DNA of 64,000 nucleotides from positions 77,557,569-77,621,568 of the forward strand of contig NC_073745.1 of NCBI RefSeq assembly GCF_029784135.1. Reading direction: 5' to 3'. Positions 43,986 through 55,459 of this stretch are shown here, in pieces; the first letter of the stretch is position 1; each line of letters begins with the position of its first letter. Below the pieces are notes generated by a model. It did no database searches, was not told the DNA's origin, and saw only the letters and a program-made list of their open reading frames with translations. A program made the position numbers and the translations under genes. The stretch comes from Toxorhynchites rutilus septentrionalis. Taxonomy: Eukaryota; Arthropoda; Insecta; Diptera; Culicidae.

Positions 43986-45177
43986 AAGTCACAGGAGGGT
44001 TGTGTTCGAGGATTCCGTTAGGCTATCTGTTGATTTGGGGTATGTTTGAAGAATTACATCGTTAAACTGTTTGATAATGATTTGGTGGCCCTGTAAAGGT
44101 CCGTATTGTTTGGTTGGTTGGTATTGTTTGTTCACTTCACCAGTGTTTACCAAGTGATGATGACAGAAAGATGGTAAACAGTCGTTGGATGGTGTGTATC
44201 AGATAAAAGATACTGAAGTGGAATAAGATATGATAAAAACCGCCCTCTGTGATCCTAGATCAGATGCCTCCTGTAATATGTATGGATGAAATAAAGAAAA
44301 AAAATTGGTGAGTTATAAGATAATTACCAATACCGAACACAGTTATCAATTTTTCTTATTAGTAAAAACATGTTACTTTAATATAGAGAAAACATATTTG
44401 AAATGGAAAAGGTAATTTTCTTTTGTAATTTTTACATTCTGAGTGTTTATTCAACCCAATGCTAATTTTAATTGGACTAACAACATCTAATACTATATGT
44501 AGAGCATATGGGAAATCACTTTTCCTAATATTTCTTCACTTTTCCAATTTTTCTCGTCATATAAACTTTCCATGTGTGGAAATGAACACAACAAAACAGA
44601 CAGCTTAAAGCAAACGACCCGTTCACGAACCGGAACACACCTTGGTTTTTATTTATGAAAATTGAAATAAATCGTTTCATATATCAAATCATTTTTAACA
44701 CAACTACTACCATATACAATTTTACACTTACACTTGTGCTAAATTTTTCACAATACACGATCGGTCATTGATTAGAAATTTCACGAAGCAACCAACATTA
44801 AAGTTCCAAATTTAAATTTTATTTGCTAGAATTAATCGTATCACTCACCTCACTTGCAATACAAAAATGCCACCGAATTGCATATATTTGCAATGCCGAT
44901 TACCCCCAGGCAGCTTGGTTTTGATGTCTCTGTTAGGAAACACATTTCGATAGGAACAAAAGTTCCCCCTACATTCGTGTATTTGCAATGCCGATTTCCC
45001 TCAGGCAGCTTTTGATGGCTCTGTTAGGGACCCGCCGCATGTATCGTCAATTTCGACCAATCAGAAGTGGGTATTTCCGTTAGGATAGGGATTGAGATTT
45101 TTTCAATTGTTCGATAGTTAAATTTTCAATTTGTACCCCAATATGTTCCCGAAAGACGTAATCCTACGTCAAAAAAT
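43986..45177 (-). repeat. 1.2-kb histone-signal repeat, copy 1 (in Tc1)
   Basis: It matches 55866-57168 along most of its length, from GTCACAGGAGGGTTGTGT and GATTCCGTTAGGCTATCT to GACGTAATCCTACGTCAAAA. It includes two roughly 96-bp tandem units (TTTGCAATGCCGATT at 44888 and 44984). A decayed histone-type stem-loop is seen on the reverse strand (GGACCTTTACAGGGCC at 44085-44102; one stem mismatch, loop TTAC). Relative to copy 2, about 20 bp near the left end and about 100 bp near 45120 are deleted. It interrupts a Tc1-like transposase gene. Confidence 0.82.
44882..45020 (-). repeat. Two tandem 96-bp units
   Basis: GCAATGCCGATT..CC..CAGGCAGCTT is repeated with a period of 96 bp. The same unit occurs at 18150-18255, 51490-51665, 56758-56920 and 57918-57970. 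Its translation gives a repetitive peptide, but frames are not maintained between copies, so it is treated as non-coding. Confidence 0.8.
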
Positions 45178-45640
45178 ATATTGGACTAACGAATCGAAAT
45201 TTGATTTTTTCAAAAAGAGTGTGGCGGAAGGATGATAAAGGATTGCAGGAACGTTATTCACAGGCTACAGTCAAGCACGGAGGAGGCAATGTAAAGGTGT
45301 GAGGATGCTTTTCCGGGGCTGGTGTTGGAAATCTGGTACGAATTCACAGAATCAGGACAGCATATGTCTATATTATTGTCCTCAAGGAATCGCTTTGAAA
45401 AATTGTTCTACGTCAGTTTCCCAACAAGACAACGACCCGAAGCATACTGCTAAGAAGACCAAAGCCTATTTCCGTTCACGCGAAATAAAACCCCTTGGAA
45501 TGGCTACCACAAAGTCCTGATCTCAACCCGATGGTTCTCAATCGTGTGAGCCATTCTCGACAATAAAGTGGCGAAAGATAGTGTCACTAATAAGGACACT
45601 TATTTCACGGCTCTCTAGAAGGCGTGGCGATTGTTTTGGC
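45178..45640 (+). pseudogene. Tc1-like transposase, C-terminal half
   Basis: WTNESKFDFF is followed by RVWRKDDKGLQERYSQATVK, HGGGNVKV-stop-GCFSGAGVG, then QQDNDPKHTAKKTKAYF (second Asp) and LEWLPQSPDLNPMV with the third-residue motif (usually SPDLNPIENLW) already decayed after NP. It continues the gene begun at 43574. Multiple stops; inactive. Confidence 0.87.
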
Positions 45641-46166
45641 AGTAGTAATGATGAATTCAAATTGTATTCCGCTGTTACTTTAAAGGGAAGTTCACCTGAC
45701 AAAATGAATTGCTTGCGAAAAAAACAGTTTAGCCCGAATTTGTGATTAATGAATATTAGCCTTATTTTTCAGTTACTACGTTTCACTTGTTGTTCCACGT
45801 TTTGGCCTATTCACTTCGTGTCTGATTTCTTTCTCATCAAGGCTTGGCAAAGTTATATTCAACTGAGGATAATCAGGGTACTATAAAGAAATTCGCCTTC
45901 GTACTGTACAACTGTCATTGTGGAATTATAATTTTTTTTTGCTTTTGCTGATTGTACTTATTTCTTTCTTTTTCTGATAACATGCCACATTTGTTTCAGT
46001 TTCAAAGGCTTAAGTGGGAAGACACTTCCAAAAAGCCCCAATTCGTTGGTATTATAAACTTGCTCATGGAATAGATATTCAGACAAACTCTTCAAAGTCA
46101 CGTTGAATATCGTCAGCTGCTTGATGATCTTCACTCAGCTTCTCTCCGCGTACACTCTCTAATTTC
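45641..46166. other. No recognisable gene
   Basis: About 500 bp between the Tc1 remnant and the next TIR element. Confidence 0.4.
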
Positions 46167-46169
46167 ATG

Positions 46170-47591
46170 GTGCCCGATTATAGAAATCGAATCGAGGATT
46201 CGATACAATCACTATCACTATCGCACCGAGTAAAATCTGGAATTATAGAAATCGAGGAAAACAGCTCGATTCGTTACTCTGCTCGAATTTTAGTGGCGTT
46301 GCAGAAATATTTTGAAACGAGTTTGAAATGTTTCACGAAGCACTATAGAAAGGATGCCAATTTTTGAGACATTTGCTATGAAAATTATAAATATCTATTT
46401 TTCCAAAAGTGTTAATATGGTTATGTTTTGGAGAAAACTGATATTCCCTCAACGAATGAAGCTCGATAGGCGTAATGCATGCATGGGTTTGTAATAAAAA
46501 CGACATCATGGAACAATTTGCTTTACAAAAATATAATTATTAGAAAATGAATCTTTTCATGTATTTTCACAACTGCAATCTATGGAATTCCGTAAGGAGT
46601 CACACATGAATTCCACTTTTTTCTGCAAAACAATTTTTTTGCATTTAATTCTCTTCTAGCGTCGATTTCTTGCAGCGGCGTCAATAGCTTCATTGTATTG
46701 GGCCACCACCTGTGGACCTGAATTCGCGTTTGTTGTGTGCTAGTGTTTTCTTTACCTTTCACCTCATGTCAATCCAAATCTGTAATTTAAAAAAAATCAT
46801 TATTGTTTTGCAAGACATTTCAGCTTTAGCATATGGTAGAGAAAGTTGGTATGGTATAGCAATAAAAAAGAAAATTGCCGACAAAAGTAATACGTACTAA
46901 TGCACGCTAGCAGGAATAAGCAATTTTAGGTAGGAAATTCGGTTGATTCAAAGAATATGATAAAATTTACTTATGAAGTTATATGTATCGTAGAAGAAAC
47001 ACTTACTTCCTATCATTCTGAACCAAGACGCATTGATGGTCTCAGTGCATTAAGCTCCTCACTGAATTCCTCCCACTCTTCCTTAACCGGGATTCTATTT
47101 GAACTGCCTCCACAGATACCTCGAGCAATGTTTACATTCGCTTTCATTAGTTCAACGAGTCGTTCAACCTGGTGGTGACTTGTCTGTCAACTCATTTTCA
47201 GCCACTAAAATATGCGCTGGAAGTAAGTTCTGCATTGTAAATTATAACATGATTAATATAAATAATGCTGGATTGAACAATTACCTTGTATAGACTATTC
47301 TGGCAGCACCGTAAAACAAATACTAATTAAAACAAACGAACATGTGTTGAAAATTGCATATATATTTAAGCGTTTCTGAAATGTTTCCCTAAGGGAAATA
47401 TCAGGGACGCAAACCAAAACAAAATAATTCTCTGAAGATATGCAACAAGCGAACTAAACAACTCGAAAAGTTCTGACACTTGCATCGATAGTTATCACTC
47501 GCTCGGTGCTATCGAATTGCTCGATTTCTGTAATAGTAAAACAGAGCTAACGAGCAAAATTCTTATCGCCCCGATTTCTATAATAGGGCCC
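46170..47591 (-). mobile_element. 1.42-kb TIR element carrying a Myb-like pseudogene
   Basis: The left end GTGCCCGATTATAGAAATCG and the right end (reverse reading GGGCCCTATTATAGAAATCG) are inverted repeats. Flanking ATG occurs at 46167-46169 and 47592-47594. Both subterminal regions repeat ATTATAGAAATCGAG and CACCGAG, so the arms are longer and rearranged. A 3-bp duplication and a Myb-like accessory gene suggest a PIF/Harbinger relative, although the usual target is TWA. No transposase is present. Confidence 0.68.
46640..47175 (-). pseudogene. Zeste/Myb-SANT-like DNA-binding protein remnant
   Basis: The reverse strand 47170-47030 reads QVERLVELMKANVNIARG, EEWEEFSEELNALRPSMRLG, the first part of the Myb/SANT-like domain shared by Zeste-type regulators and Harbinger accessory proteins. 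It then hits stops next to a good splice donor (GGAAGTAAGT, about 47005). Further down, 46715-46660 gives TGGGP and, one base shifted, NTMKLLTPLQE, matching the region after the domain in such proteins. The middle third is not clearly found; a fragment WYGIAIKKKIADK at 46840 reads on the opposite strand and may be an inverted piece or chance. Non-functional. Confidence 0.65.
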
Positions 47592-47647
47592 ATGATGTTT
47601 CTGAAAACGATGTGCGTGTTTCGATGTTTGATTTCACGGTGTGTAAA

Positions 47648-48882
47648 CTAGGATTGGGCGATCTTGAATCGATTTTCAGAAGATCGATCTTTTCTATTAC
47701 GATTTCAGATTTTTTGGGTCGATTCAATGTACCCGAAAAAATCGTAAAGTTCGATATTTTTCCTTCGATTTTTTTCGATCTTGGGTTTTTTTTTAATGTA
47801 CATCTATTTTTAATCTCACCATCTGACAAATTTTATAAACATAATGTCATTATTTGGATAGCTTTAGAGAATGTCAAATTAGTGATAGTGAATAGGATTG
47901 AGCAATATTAGATCGATATTTAAGAGATCGATCTTTCCCTCTCCGATTTCCGATTTTTCGAAGTGATTCTTCCTACTCCAAAAAAAATCGAAAATCGATC
48001 TTTTCTTTGCTATCTTTTCGATCTTTTTGATCGTAGAAAAAAAAATGGCAAAATGTTTTTCAATGAACATTGATTCCCACCACAATCCACTTGACAAATG
48101 TCTTAACATTGGATCCCTTTCGAGGTTGTCAAATTAGTGGTCGTAAATTAGAGAGAAGCAGTGAAAGTTTAATCATTACAAAACATGTGGTAACAAGCTA
48201 TATTTACACCATCAACATTCACTTGCCTGACAGTGAAAATTGTGACGATATGGGATGGTGACATCAGGTCTAGATGAAGCGTTCTTTTACCAAGATTTCG
48301 ACTAAATGCCAGGATTCAGCTGGATTATTGTCAGTGGGGTTCTAGATGAATATCAGTCGTGGAATTTCTAATAATAATTTTCAATTAATTTATTTAATTA
48401 AATGATTGATGAAAATTATGATGATGAAAATCAAATGAAAATAATTTTTTTCTTGGCCTTTAAGTATTTTGTGACCTTCATTTTGAGAGTCAAACTGAAA
48501 TGCCTTTGATGTTTGAATCACGTAGGTGACATCCAAGTTTAACCCCTATTGAACTGACAGAAGCCAACACATCGGGCTCTGACATTTTTCCTTTGTTTTC
48601 ACATGAATTGGGTACCCCACTGACAGTTCAGCTTGAGATTTTGCTAACGATCCTAGCATCAATTCCAGCACCCGGCTGGTTAGAATAGAAAAGAGAAATG
48701 TTTATTGCATGTTTAAAGAAAAGACAATACTTATATAGAACAAGTAAATAAATTGGACAAAGGCATTCGATTTTTCAAAGATCGATTCTTTGGTACCGAT
48801 TTAATCAGTGAATCGATCCCTGCGCCGTTTAGAAAATCGATCCATCAAGATTGATCTTTTTGTAAAGATCGCCCAATCCTAG
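47648..48882. mobile_element. 1.2-kb TIR element rich in GATCGAT
   Basis: CTAGGATTGGGCGATCTT at the left is matched by its complement at the right (47648 and 48882). TGTAAA lies on both sides (47642-47647 and 48883-48888). Internal near-copies of the end (AGGATTGAGCAATATTAGAT at 47894) and many GATCGATC/AAAATCGA words make it strongly self-complementary. No transposase; superfamily not assigned (6-bp duplication seen). Confidence 0.78.
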
Positions 48883-48888
48883 TGTAAA

Positions 48889-50261
48889 TAATGGAGCTGT
48901 CTATTAATGGTGTAACTACATTTTTGCATTAGAAATCAAGTTTTCGTTTCCTTTTATATGGACGTTGAAATAAGACTGTGTTTTCAGGTAACAAGATTCG
49001 TGTCAAGGGGAGTAGAAGTGATGGATTGAAGTCAGGTTGAATGAAGAGGTAGATTCATATTAATTCGTCACGTTAATTATAATAACAATGTGCTAGAATA
49101 GTTCACCAGTCATCCTCGCTCTTAATGCTCGTCAATTCATTTCTAGTCATTTCAAGTCATGTTGACGACGAAGGCTGAATCTAATCGAAGCGAACTGAGA
49201 AGAGAGTCGATTTACATTTTTTATCTTCGAAAATATTGGACCCTGGTCCAGATTGTTGCGGATGTAAACCTTATTACAGAAATAGACGAATTTTTTGAAA
49301 GCTTTCCGAAAAATTACTTTAGGATGTGATACATAAATTGGAGAATCGCTGGCAACACGAGGCGATAATGTCGGTCGCATCAACCGAGTGGAAGCTATCG
49401 GTTTATCTGTCATAACTTTCCAAGCTGTTTGATATGCTTTATTTTATTATTCGTTTATTTTTACAGGCTCAGTTACAGGGGTCAAACTCTTTACTCTATT
49501 TTTTAAGACTAATAATTGAAAACAATGTTGCTTAATTCTATGTTGAAAAGGATACGATACCCATTACTGGCGGTCGACTCGAGTTTAGTAGGGTGACATA
49601 TTTTCTTCAGGAAGAAGAAATTTGGTATGCTTGTTGCTTCCCAGTTTAGTTTGGTTGAAATCCCTGATATTTTGCTTTGGGAAACATTTCAGAAACATTT
49701 CAAAATAAGCAATTAGCAACACCTACAGAGTCCTAGCAAGAGCTCCTCTCAATAAGATTCACTCGATTTACAAAATACGAAATTTTGCTCGTTGTGATAC
49801 TGATAGGAGTCCAATTGACAGCGCGTTTCGATTTACATGACAACGCTCGGTTTCGTGTTGCTATGCTGATTGAAAATCATTTGAACAAAAAACGGTGGTA
49901 GGGATCTAAGCTAGAGATGTTCTACCGCGTCCTGCTGAACTAGAACACTTCTAATTACTACTCGTTTCAATCGATACAAAGCGCAAAGGATACGATATAT
50001 TTCAGCACAGGGTATAAAAAGTTGGCTAGTGAAATACCTTGTCTCAAAAAAATAAGAGTCACTGTCAAGAATGTCTCAAGTTGCCAGATAGATTGCCGGA
50101 AGTGATGTACAACATTTTGAACAACCTATTATTTAGATAGTTAATTTGTTTATTTTCACTGAGAACTTTTCATGTTATGTTAATGTTGTTCCGCGTTCTG
50201 ATATGTGGTTCCGGAACTTCAAATCACTGATTGTACGTCAATCTTGTGCTCTAAATTGCCT
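48889..50261. other. No recognisable gene
   Basis: About 1.4 kb. At 49437-49500 the reverse strand ends CTGTAAAAATAAACGAATAA-TAAAATAAA, which looks like a LINE tail, but no coding part was recognised next to it. Confidence 0.4.
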
Positions 50262-50560
50262 TTTATTTATTTATTTATTTATTTTGGCTTAACATCTTTA
50301 CAACATGGCCTGATTCACAATTTTTCTAGTCCGTTTTCGTCGCCTGGGTCTGTGTTGATTAGTCCGGTTCAAATCTTCTTGTGTATCGTTCGTTGCTTGG
50401 TGTTTTAGTAGTGCGGCTTGCAAGGCCTGCGACCAACCCGTGATACTGCCACCGTGATACTGCTGCTTTACGTCCAGAGTACCACCAGGATTGGGCAAAG
50501 ACGCTTATAGCAGCGTCAATTCGCTTGATACATGCGAACACCTGAACTGCACTTCGAGGA
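50262..50560 (-). pseudogene. Possible LINE 3' end with (AAAT)n tail
   Basis: The reverse strand carries a frame ending RRRKRTRKIVNQAML-stop (50298) followed by GCCAAAATAAATAAATAAAT. The short frame upstream (QYHGGSITGWSQALQAALLK) is moderately low-complexity and not one I recognise. A poly(AAAT) tail directly after a stop fits the 3' end of a non-LTR element; the family is unknown. Confidence 0.5.
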
Positions 50561-50597
50561 CTGTTTCGAAAGACATTATACGAATTATAGCATTTAT

Positions 50598-52013
50598 TTT
50601 TTGACTTAGAACTACGTCTTTCAGGAAGGGTGCCAAATCAGAAAACAGGTCACGTTTTTATGAAATAAAGTTAACGTTAACTATTTTCACTGTGAACGAA
50701 TTCTCATGACTTGCATGTCAATCGAATCGGAAATTCTCTAAGATTTGTTTGATATGCTATACATTACGATTCGCTAATCTCTGAACGGTTTAAATTCATG
50801 AAAACTGAAAAGTTCCTTTTTTCCCATACATTTGTTATGCCGATTTGTGTGCTAACCATACCCGTATTTCGAATCCTTATAACTCGAACATTTCTTAACA
50901 GATCGGAAAGATGTTTGCGTCAAGTGATAGGAAATATTTCTGCGCGTCTATCACAATTCGCGTTGACGGCGGAATTGTGTCGACATCTCGATACGACATT
51001 AGTTTGTGTGAGGCAAACTATTCTCTATCAGATTAGTCGGCCCTAAGGCAGTTTTAAATTCCTAAAATTTGAATTAATTTTTTTCTTGGCATTATTTACC
51101 TGCTAGAAGTACGTTGTTCTGCCCCTATTCTAAACTATTTTCTACGAATTTTCAGATATTCTCACCAACACTTACCATTAAAATATAAAATTATCTTTAG
51201 ACACAATTTTTTTTTTCATTACTTGCAAGCAAACGTGATTTTCATTTACATAGAGTACTAATTTGATTTGGGAAAAATAATTTTTGTTCATAATTTTTAT
51301 TTTAAAAGTGTGTTCATTTTTTCTGCAAACCCATATTGTCATGCCTACTCCCCCATTTCGTAATACAAAGCTCAATGCCGTCAACGCGGATTAATAAAAT
51401 GTTATTTTTCATTAGATGAACAATTGAATAACTGTAAAATGTCAAGCGTTATCTAAACACCCTAAATGTCAAGTTTTGATTGGCCCGATTTACGGTTTCC
51501 CCAACCTAGACTTCAAAATCGATGTACCTGTGGAAATCCGCTTTGCAAATATACATGCAAGTCGGAGGTATTTTTGTTTCCACCGAGCTGTGTTTTCCTA
51601 ACACTGACTTCAAAATTAATGTGCCTGTGGGAATCCGCTTTGCAAATACATGCAAGTCGGGGGTAATTTTTAATGTTGAGTACTTTTGTTCTTGCTTGGT
51701 ACTGAGAAGCCTGAGAAAATCGTCATTTCAGATACCAGAGGTGAATGAACTTTCGCGGTTCGAGAACTACGTAAACATGAGATGTGCAAAAATTTCAGAG
51801 GGAAATGTAAAATACAATGATCGTTTGACAATTTTTCCGTTCAAATATTTTGGTAGTCCTAAGCATCATATCAAACGTAAAAGGACGTTCATCAAATTTA
51901 TTTGTAACGAAAAACATAATCTATTACGAAAAAAAATCAATGCATTCTAAAACAATATTCGAAGTGGTAAACAAGTGGATTCCATAATATAATTTCGTAG
52001 CTCTACGTCGAAA
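50598..52013 (+). repeat. GACGTAGG-palindrome family, 1.4-kb copy
   Basis: The left end TTTTTGACTTAGAACTACGT and the right end (reverse reading TTTTCGACGTAGAGCTACG) form terminal inverted repeats. Interior blocks match 58.9-59.4 kb (GGGTGCCAAATCAGAAAACA, TTATAACTCGAACATTTCTT) and 17.9-18.4 kb. There are two roughly 95-bp units around 51495-51665. A 431-bp MITE interrupts it at 50959-51389. No coding capacity recognised; the frame 51522-51950 spans the repeat units. Confidence 0.75.
50959..51389 (+). mobile_element. 431-bp MITE nested in the repeat, ATT target
   Basis: The ends CGCGTTGACGGC and ...GCCGTCAACGCGG are inverted repeats. ATT flanks both (50956-50958, 51390-51392). Other copies of the host repeat read CACAATTAATAAAATG without interruption, confirming the site. 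The interior (ATTCTCTATCAGATTAG, GAATTTTCAGATATTC, ATAGAGTACTAATTTGATTT) is shared with the 60.5-kb unit. The terminus CCGCGTTGACGGCATTGAGC recurs at 60041. Confidence 0.82.
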
Positions 52014-54333
52014 ATATGTGGTCGTGTCCTAGATACAACCCCTTACAATTTTTAATGAAAACAACACATGAAAACACATTGTTTAGTAGATACTTATCTG
52101 AAATTTATATAAAAATAAATAAAGCTTATTCATCTATCATAATCTCACAAGTTATACATATTCTGCATGTAAACTCACAAAGTTATACATCACTACATTC
52201 TTAAGTAAAAATAATTCCGACCGCAAAGGGTTAATTCTTTAAAAAATATTTCTATTTAAACATTGAGGCGCTAGGATATTCTACGAACAATTGAATTCAG
52301 AACAAAATATTCGAAGAGAGAAACGAAAACATGATGCACTAGTTTGTATACGTAAATCAATGCACGGAAGTTACCAGGCTCGTAAAAAATACGAGTGCAT
52401 ATATTTCTTCCACTTGTTATCCTCTCCAGCAAGCAACTAGGAGCCTCCATCATCTTTGACAGGCAAAATTTCGTTCGATGATGTCGGATCCTGCCATCCA
52501 AACACGCGACATGACACAGCTCACAAATAAGGGAAATGTTGGGAGCCAATTCAGGCATTTCAATCGTACTTCCTACTTCCGGGGTACATGTGCATACCAG
52601 ATGGTGCAAAACCCAAAGGAGCAGCCCTGAGCAGCCAACACGACAGCTTTTCAATCACACACACCCATCACTTTGAAAAAAGGAGGGAAATAAATTTTCA
52701 GATCCGCTCAGCCACATCCACCGAAGGGCGGGTATACTGGTGGTATAGATAACAACAAGAGCAGTGGGGATGGCCACGCGTGTCTCTGTGTGTACACATG
52801 TGTCCTGTTAAATCTTGCGTGACATTGTTGATCTACAATAAGATTCCTCATCCTCCGAAATCGCGAGGGTTTTTGTCATAGCTCTCATGAATATGACTCT
52901 GAAAAATGATTTCGCCATCATGCTGCATTATGAGCACTCCAAAGAAGAGGAGGGCGGAATTTCATTTCGCTAGTATAAAGCTTTTAGTCGTGGGATTAAG
53001 TTTTATGTACCAATACCGGAGGCACATACGGGTCGTATTGATTCAGGATGGAGCATCACCCATACGGGTATAAACGAGAACAGAGTGCCAGATTCTTGTT
53101 GGGGAATAGTGTGGAATGAAATGCAAGTTGTATAGTGGAACCGCGAGTTGTTTACTTTTACTTCATTTTTATCCACTGGGTTTATTTTGAAGAAACTTTA
53201 TAAAAACAAAGTTCCGTTGGTTGACTTGAATTGGCAACTTCGCATGATACAGCTTTACGGCGACTTATATCATGATAGCGAATAATATGTTGAGAGAGCC
53301 GAAATAGGAAAGAGAAGTTTTGTTGATACAAATATATTATATTATTTTCATGTCCAACCACGTTCACATCTCTTTATACCAGTAATGGTTAGAATGTTAC
53401 TATGTTGAATGATCAAATTTTGGTTGAATACTGTTTTACTCAACTTGTTACTATTTTGAAGGTGTTTCCATTTCTGCTTCTCTCGTAGGAACCCTCGTCC
53501 CTATTGACTTTTCCAAAACTTAAATACAGTGTCTTGCAATTCAATATACAGGCAAACCTTTTTTATGCGATTGATAGAGACCGCACCAAAAACTCGCATA
53601 AAAATTTGAAGGGTCTGAGCCTAGGGGTACGGACAGGAACTTGACATAGGACTGTGATTGTGTGTTGTAATTGCATTTGAATTTAGTTTTTCCGTTGTTC
53701 AAAATATTTAATTTATTCTCTTTTAATACATCAAATGGAAACCCTGAAAAACCGTTTCCTGTATGAACTTGTGTCCTTTAAACGGGTTAACTGAGATAAC
53801 GTGGTAGAATCCGGAATCACATTCTATTCAAAAATGTACATAAAAATACTATCAAAGCCATTACTATCTTTTTCTTCTGTTTATTCAATTATGCAGTAGA
53901 AGACAAGGAGTCATCATTTATCATTTTAAACACAAGTCTAAATAGTTAAGATCTGCATAAATATAAGCCTAAATCAAATAAATCTATGAGCACAGAAAAA
54001 TATCATAGATATCAACAGCTTTTTCTCCTCCGTTGCCACATTGTCCGGAACATTGTTTGTAGAGGGGTTGTAAGATGATATATATTGTGCTCTCTTGGGA
54101 AGTTCGTGTGGCTCCTATAGTGAACTGATCGCATTGGGTGCTAAGTTCTGTTTATGTACTGTAGGGCGTGTAGGACCACAATTACATAAATTGACATACA
54201 CTATACAGACGTGAATTGAGCCCGAATTGATTGAATCTTGGAGATAATAGAGTAAAACCATCTTCTACGATCACCTCTCCATTGATTGATTCTGCCAACT
54301 TATAAAATGCCTGTTTGTCCGAAAAATGGAATA
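52014..54333. other. Mostly unannotated block
   Basis: About 2.3 kb. 52016-52040 carries GGTCGTGTCCTAGATACA, a word found near the ends of the histone-signal repeat. 53546-53610 (CAGGCAAACCTTTTTTATGC, then GCATAAAAATTTG) resembles a single pogo/Tigger-type end. The frame 52271-52654 on the reverse strand matches nothing I know. Confidence 0.45.
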
Positions 54334-55459
54334 AAGGGTGTGTCACATCAAATTGCATCACGGAAAAAGCGCTGTAGAAATTCGCCCAGTAGACCGATCC
54401 TTTTGAAAATTTTAGACAGTAAAATAAAAACTATTAAACAACTTTTGGCATTTTCTTTTTATTCATACTTCGAGCCCAAGCCCGTATGCTCGCACCTTCC
54501 TCTTTACCCCGTCCATAAGGTTTTGTACAACGTCAGGTTGTAGTTTTTTTGAACAGAAATCCATTTTCTCTTGAAGTCCGCCTCCGATTTGACAACTTTT
54601 GGGTTCTTCCGGAGGGCCTGCTTCATAATCGCCCAATATTTCTCTATTGGGCGAAGCTCCGGCGCGTTGGGCGGGTTCATTTCCTTTGGCACGAAGGTGA
54701 CCCCGTTGGCTTCGTACCACTCCAACACGTCCTTTGAATAGTCGCACGAAGCGAGATCCGGCCAGAAGATGGTCGGGCCCTCGTGTTGCTTCAATAGTGG
54801 TAGTAAGCGCTTCTGTAGGCACTCCTTAACAGGCCCGGCAGCTGACGAAAGTCCGCTTTGACGTAGGTTTCGTCGTCCATTACCAGGCAATGCGGCTTCG
54901 TCAGCATTTCGGTGTACAGCTTCCGAGCTCGCGTCTTCCCCACCATGTTTTGCCTTTCGTCGCGGTTAGGAGCCTTCTGAACCTTGTATGTACGCAGGCC
55001 CTCCCGCTGCTTGGTCCGCTGGACGAATGAACTTCAGCTTATTGGCGACATCCCGGACCGAACTTCTCGGATCACGTCTAAACTGCTTAACTACGCGTTT
55101 GTGATCTTTTTCACTGAAGGAGCATCCATTTTTGTCGTTCTTCACCTTCCGGTCGATGGTTAGGTTCTCGAAGTATCGTTTTAGTACTCTGCTGACCGCG
55201 GATTGGACGATTCCCAGCATCTTACCGATGTCCCGATGTGACAACTCCGGATTCTCGAAATGAGTGCACAGGATTAATTCACGACGCTCTTTTTCGTTCG
55301 ACAACATTTTTCCAAATTTACGAAAAATTGACAGTGAAGCATGGCCAACGTGATCTATACAATCTTATCTGATTATAAGCGAAAGCTGAAGATATAATTC
55401 CTAAAAATTAAATTTCTACAGCGTTTTTTCCGTGATGCAATTTGATGTGACACACCCTT
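54334..55459 (-). mobile_element. Full-length ITmD37E-type element
   Basis: The terminal repeats AAGGGTGTGTCACATCAAAT (left) and its complement (right) extend through TTGCATCACGGAAAAA and CGCTGTAGAAATT for about 45 bp. The element is 1.13 kb with one gene on the reverse strand. A TA is present beside the left end; the right side reads TC, so the target duplication is not intact. Confidence 0.9.
54504..55307 (-). pseudogene. DD37E transposase with at least two frameshifts
   Basis: The N-terminus starts at 55307 or just after (MLSNEKERRELILCTHFENP, HRDIGKMLGIVQSAVSRVLK) with two helix-turn-helix regions (SVRDVANKLKF). The middle frame holds VGKTRARKLYTEMLTKPHCL and VMDDETYVKADF (first Asp). 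The last frame holds FWPDLASCDYSKDVLEWYEA and ELRPIEKYWAIMKQALRKNP; 37 residues separate the Asp of PDLAS and the Glu of RPIE, as in mosquito ITmD37E elements. Frame changes occur near 55000 and near 54840. All three catalytic residues are visible, but the frames are broken. Confidence 0.92.

Noticed and set aside
52271..52654. 127-codon reverse frame with several Cys residues
   Set aside because: No family match that I can recognise; isolated, and could be chance in a less AT-rich patch.
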